Assembly: GCF_017377575.1 (NCBI RefSeq)
Contig: NZ_JAFREM010000033.1
Span: 1-64,000, forward strand
DNA length: 64,000 nt
Direction: 5' to 3'
Source: Candidatus Enterococcus moelleringii
GTDB taxonomy: Bacteria; Bacillota; Bacilli; Lactobacillales; Enterococcaceae
Part shown: positions 62,309-64,000 of the stretch, piece after piece
Layout: every line of letters begins with the position of its first letter
How positions within the stretch are numbered: the first letter of the stretch is position 1
Notes under the pieces: generated by a model
Told to the model about the DNA's origin: nothing
Database searches by the model: none
What the model saw: only the letters and a program-made list of their open reading frames with translations
Program-made: the position numbers and the translations under genes

Positions 62309-62491
62309 ATGTTCAGAGAAAAAGAAGTATTGAAGCAGGAGAGTTTTTGGTTGGGACTATTAAATTTTGCTTTAGGTTTTATCTTTATTTTTCAAGATGG
62401 GCCAATCAGCCGAATTGTCAGCATTCTTTTGTGGTTGAACTTTCTAGCGAATATGATTATTGCTAGTCGTAAAGGCTATAAAGTTTCTTGA
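62309..62491 (+). CDS. Small membrane protein
   Basis: This 60-residue protein has two likely helices (about 12-29 and 35-52) separated by a short polar turn and charged ends. No family is recognised. GAAGGGAAG precedes the ATG by about 10 bases, and TTGAGA/TATAAG-like promoter elements precede it, so it is probably real. Confidence 0.55.
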   Translation: MFREKEVLKQESFWLGLLNFALGFIFIFQDGPISRIVSILLWLNFLANMIIASRKGYKVS

Positions 62492-62519
62492 GCTTCATCT
62501 ATCTATATAAAACAGAACA

Positions 62520-62558
62520 AAGAAACCTGCTGCCCAAATTCGGACAGCAGGTTTCTTC
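62520..62558. terminator. Bidirectional terminator
   Basis: AAGAAACCTGCTG / CAGCAGGTTTCTT around a 12-base loop, between two convergent genes. Confidence 0.75.
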
Positions 62559-62569
62559 ATATATGTAAA

Positions 62570-62872
62570 CTAAAACCAAAGAGGCATCATGAGAGTAGTA
62601 ACGGCGACGCCATCGTATTTCACAGCTTCGCCTTTTAATTGGTTGTATAAGATGCCGATGGCTTTAGGAAAATCTTGCTGGTGAGTGAGATAATACCAAG
62701 AAATACTTTTGCAAAGCTTCGAGGCAACTAGCTGATACTGGCCGTGCTTTTCTAAAAGCGCAGCGTTCTCCAGCAGGATTTCCTGCAATTGGGGCCGGGT
62801 TTTGACCGTCGTATCAGAATAAGCGGTGCTGATTTGATCCATCATTTGCTTTGCTTTTTCCGCTTGCTTCAT
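62570..62872 (-). CDS. Possible bacteriocin-immunity (EntA_Immun-like) protein
   Basis: This 100-residue helical protein has the size and pattern of pediocin-like immunity proteins: ARG-rich first helix, LENAALLEKHGQYQLVASKL and KSISWYYLTHQQDFPKAI resembling the helix pair of the EntA_Immun family. No bacteriocin gene was found nearby. It is next to a CPBP protease gene on the same strand. Assignment is by pattern only. Confidence 0.5.
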   Translation of the reverse strand: MKQAEKAKQMMDQISTAYSDTTVKTRPQLQEILLENAALLEKHGQYQLVASKLCKSISWYYLTHQQDFPKAIGILYNQLKGEAVKYDGVAVTTLMMPLWF

Positions 62873-62985
62873 TTTTGCACTCTCCTAAGATTTTTCCTGT
62901 ACCAAAACGATTCACTTATCATATCAGCAGCCATCAAAAAAATAAACCAATTCGTTTCCATGTGACAAAATTGTTCGTTTGCTGG

Positions 62986-63675
62986 TTATATCCCAAAGAA
63001 ACTGAGGATAAATAAGAATAAAGCCGGCAAAATTGAGTTAATGGAATTAAACATCCAGTGAACAATGATCGATCCCCAAATATTTTTGAACAATAGATAG
63101 ATCACCCCGAAATAAATACCTATCACCATATAAGGAATCGTAGCATACACATTACCGCCAAAATTATTGATATGAATTAAACCAAACAAAATTCCTTGGA
63201 CGAACAGCATGATCGCGCGAACCAATCGATTGGTAAATTTTCCTAGCAATAGATAACGGAAAGTCAGTTCTTCAGCAAATGGTGCAATAAAGGGTGTGAT
63301 GGCTGCCAAAAGCATCCAACCAGCCGAAAGCTGAGCGCCGCCGCTGTCAGTTCCGTTACTTTCAACCGTTAACAGGTGTGCCGGAATGATGCCGCGAACC
63401 AGCTGCAAGAGCATGAACGCCCCAACCACCAGCACCATACTGATCAATAAGCGCCAAAACAGCTTATGCCGATATAGCTGCCATTGGGCCTTCAACAAGT
63501 CTTTGAATAAGTAAATCATCACCGCAAAGCCGGTTACAAAGATAAAGGTTGATAAAATCAGTCCTAATTTTGGATTATTTTCAATCGGCAGCAGTGGCAG
63601 CAGATATTGCCCGATAATAAATTCGATGGGTATAACCAATAGGCCCCACCATTGTCGTTTATTTGATTGTTCCAT
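62986..63675 (-). CDS. CPBP-family intramembrane metalloprotease
   Basis: This 229-residue protein has about seven membrane helices and the CPBP/Abi motifs EELTFRYLLLG (EExxxR), FGLIHINNF and HWMFNS. Relatives process prenylated or bacteriocin peptides or give immunity. Start ATG at 63675 follows GAGGTG; a GTG three codons upstream is inside the ribosome site. Confidence 0.85.
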   Translation of the reverse strand: MEQSNKRQWWGLLVIPIEFIIGQYLLPLLPIENNPKLGLILSTFIFVTGFAVMIYLFKDLLKAQWQLYRHKLFWRLLISMVLVVGAFMLLQLVRGIIPAHLLTVESNGTDSGGAQLSAGWMLLAAITPFIAPFAEELTFRYLLLGKFTNRLVRAIMLFVQGILFGLIHINNFGGNVYATIPYMVIGIYFGVIYLLFKNIWGSIIVHWMFNSINSILPALFLFILSFFGI

Positions 63676-63809
63676 TTTTTCCACCTCGTTTCTTTCATGG
63701 TAGATATTTTTAAAAGATAAGTAAAGTCATATGCAATTGGTAATTTTTGAAAAAAAGATAATTTGATGAAACTTCTTTGGTATACTTAAACCAAAGGGGT
63801 CGATTAACA

Positions 63810-64000
63810 GTGGCGGATTATCAAATGCAAAAGACAATCGGAACGTTTTTTCGCAGTAAAACGGACAAACTAAGGGGAACTGTCCGCATATTAGGCAGCT
63901 GGTACGATTATAAAGTCGTAGATGGTCAGCCTGAAGCGGGCAGTATGTTAGAGGTGACTGATTTTACGAGTCGTGAGTTATTGGTTGTGGTTAACAATGA
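63810..64000 (+). CDS. Partial gene at the window end, NfeD-like OB segment
   Basis: An open frame from GTG at 63810 (AAAGGGG about 10 bases upstream) runs off the window end: MADYQMQKTIGTFF, then KLRGTVRILGSWYDYKVVD. The segment GQPEAGSMLEVTDFTSREL resembles the C-terminal OB fold of NfeD-type proteins. It lacks its 3' end, so function is not assigned. Confidence 0.45.
   Translation, partial: MADYQMQKTIGTFFRSKTDKLRGTVRILGSWYDYKVVDGQPEAGSMLEVTDFTSRELLVVVNN

Noticed and set aside
1-64000. Mobile elements, CRISPR arrays or prophage
   Set aside because: No transposase, integrase, phage gene or regularly spaced repeat array was found.

Overview
The window looks like an Enterococcus chromosome. 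The evidence is a fused acetyl-CoA acetyltransferase/HMG-CoA reductase (mvaE) divergent from mvaS, a 5S rRNA 3' end typical of enterococci, a moderate-to-low GC content, AGGAGG-type ribosome sites, TTG/GTG starts and cre/Rex/CcpA-style control. No insertion sequence, prophage or CRISPR array was seen. Species cannot be set from this alone; a pdu locus would suit the E. avium group or relatives, which is inference.

Layout. 1-2.1 kb: the tail of an rRNA operon, an L-2-hydroxyacid dehydrogenase, nrdI and an unassigned structured RNA with its own promoter and terminator. 2.1-6 kb: the divergent mevalonate pair mvaS/mvaE. 6-15.6 kb: housekeeping genes (a membrane-anchored EEP-fold protein, acetyltransferases, HAD phosphatase, ung, pta, tsaE-rimI-like, exonucleases, murB); exoA carries a one-base frameshift. 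15.9-18.6 kb: an M20 amidohydrolase with two membrane proteins of unknown function, probably a dedicated uptake system. 19-20.4 kb: a hypothetical pair including a long DUF2922-like protein. 20.5-23.4 kb: panT-like S component, coaC, coaB and a YhdH-type reductase. 23.6-28 kb: a cupin regulator and potABCD.

29.3-50.3 kb is the centrepiece: a complete coenzyme-B12-dependent 1,2-propanediol utilisation microcompartment. Genes pduT, pduS and an MtnK-like kinase run leftwards; pduU-pduV run rightwards; then come a cobalamin riboswitch, pocR on the opposite strand, and pduABCDEGHKJL-eutJ-pduMNOPQF-ackA. PduF admits diol, PduCDE makes propionaldehyde, PduGH and PduO keep the cofactor active, PduP/PduL/kinase yield ATP and propionate, PduQ regenerates NAD+ and PduST would move electrons through the shell. 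The riboswitch is aimed antisense at pocR, the layout reported for Listeria monocytogenes, but with an added pair of ~157-bp repeats between them.

50.3-58 kb: a MerR regulator with a cysteine-nucleophile hydrolase, a HAD phosphatase, and a two-component system with an ABC exporter whose upstream region has an 11-bp iterated repeat. 58-64 kb: C39-like peptidase, ABC-F protein, rex, a thioredoxin-like gene with an in-frame TGA exactly at the first active-site cysteine, tRNA-Gly, a possible bacteriocin-immunity/CPBP pair, and the start of a gene cut by the window end.
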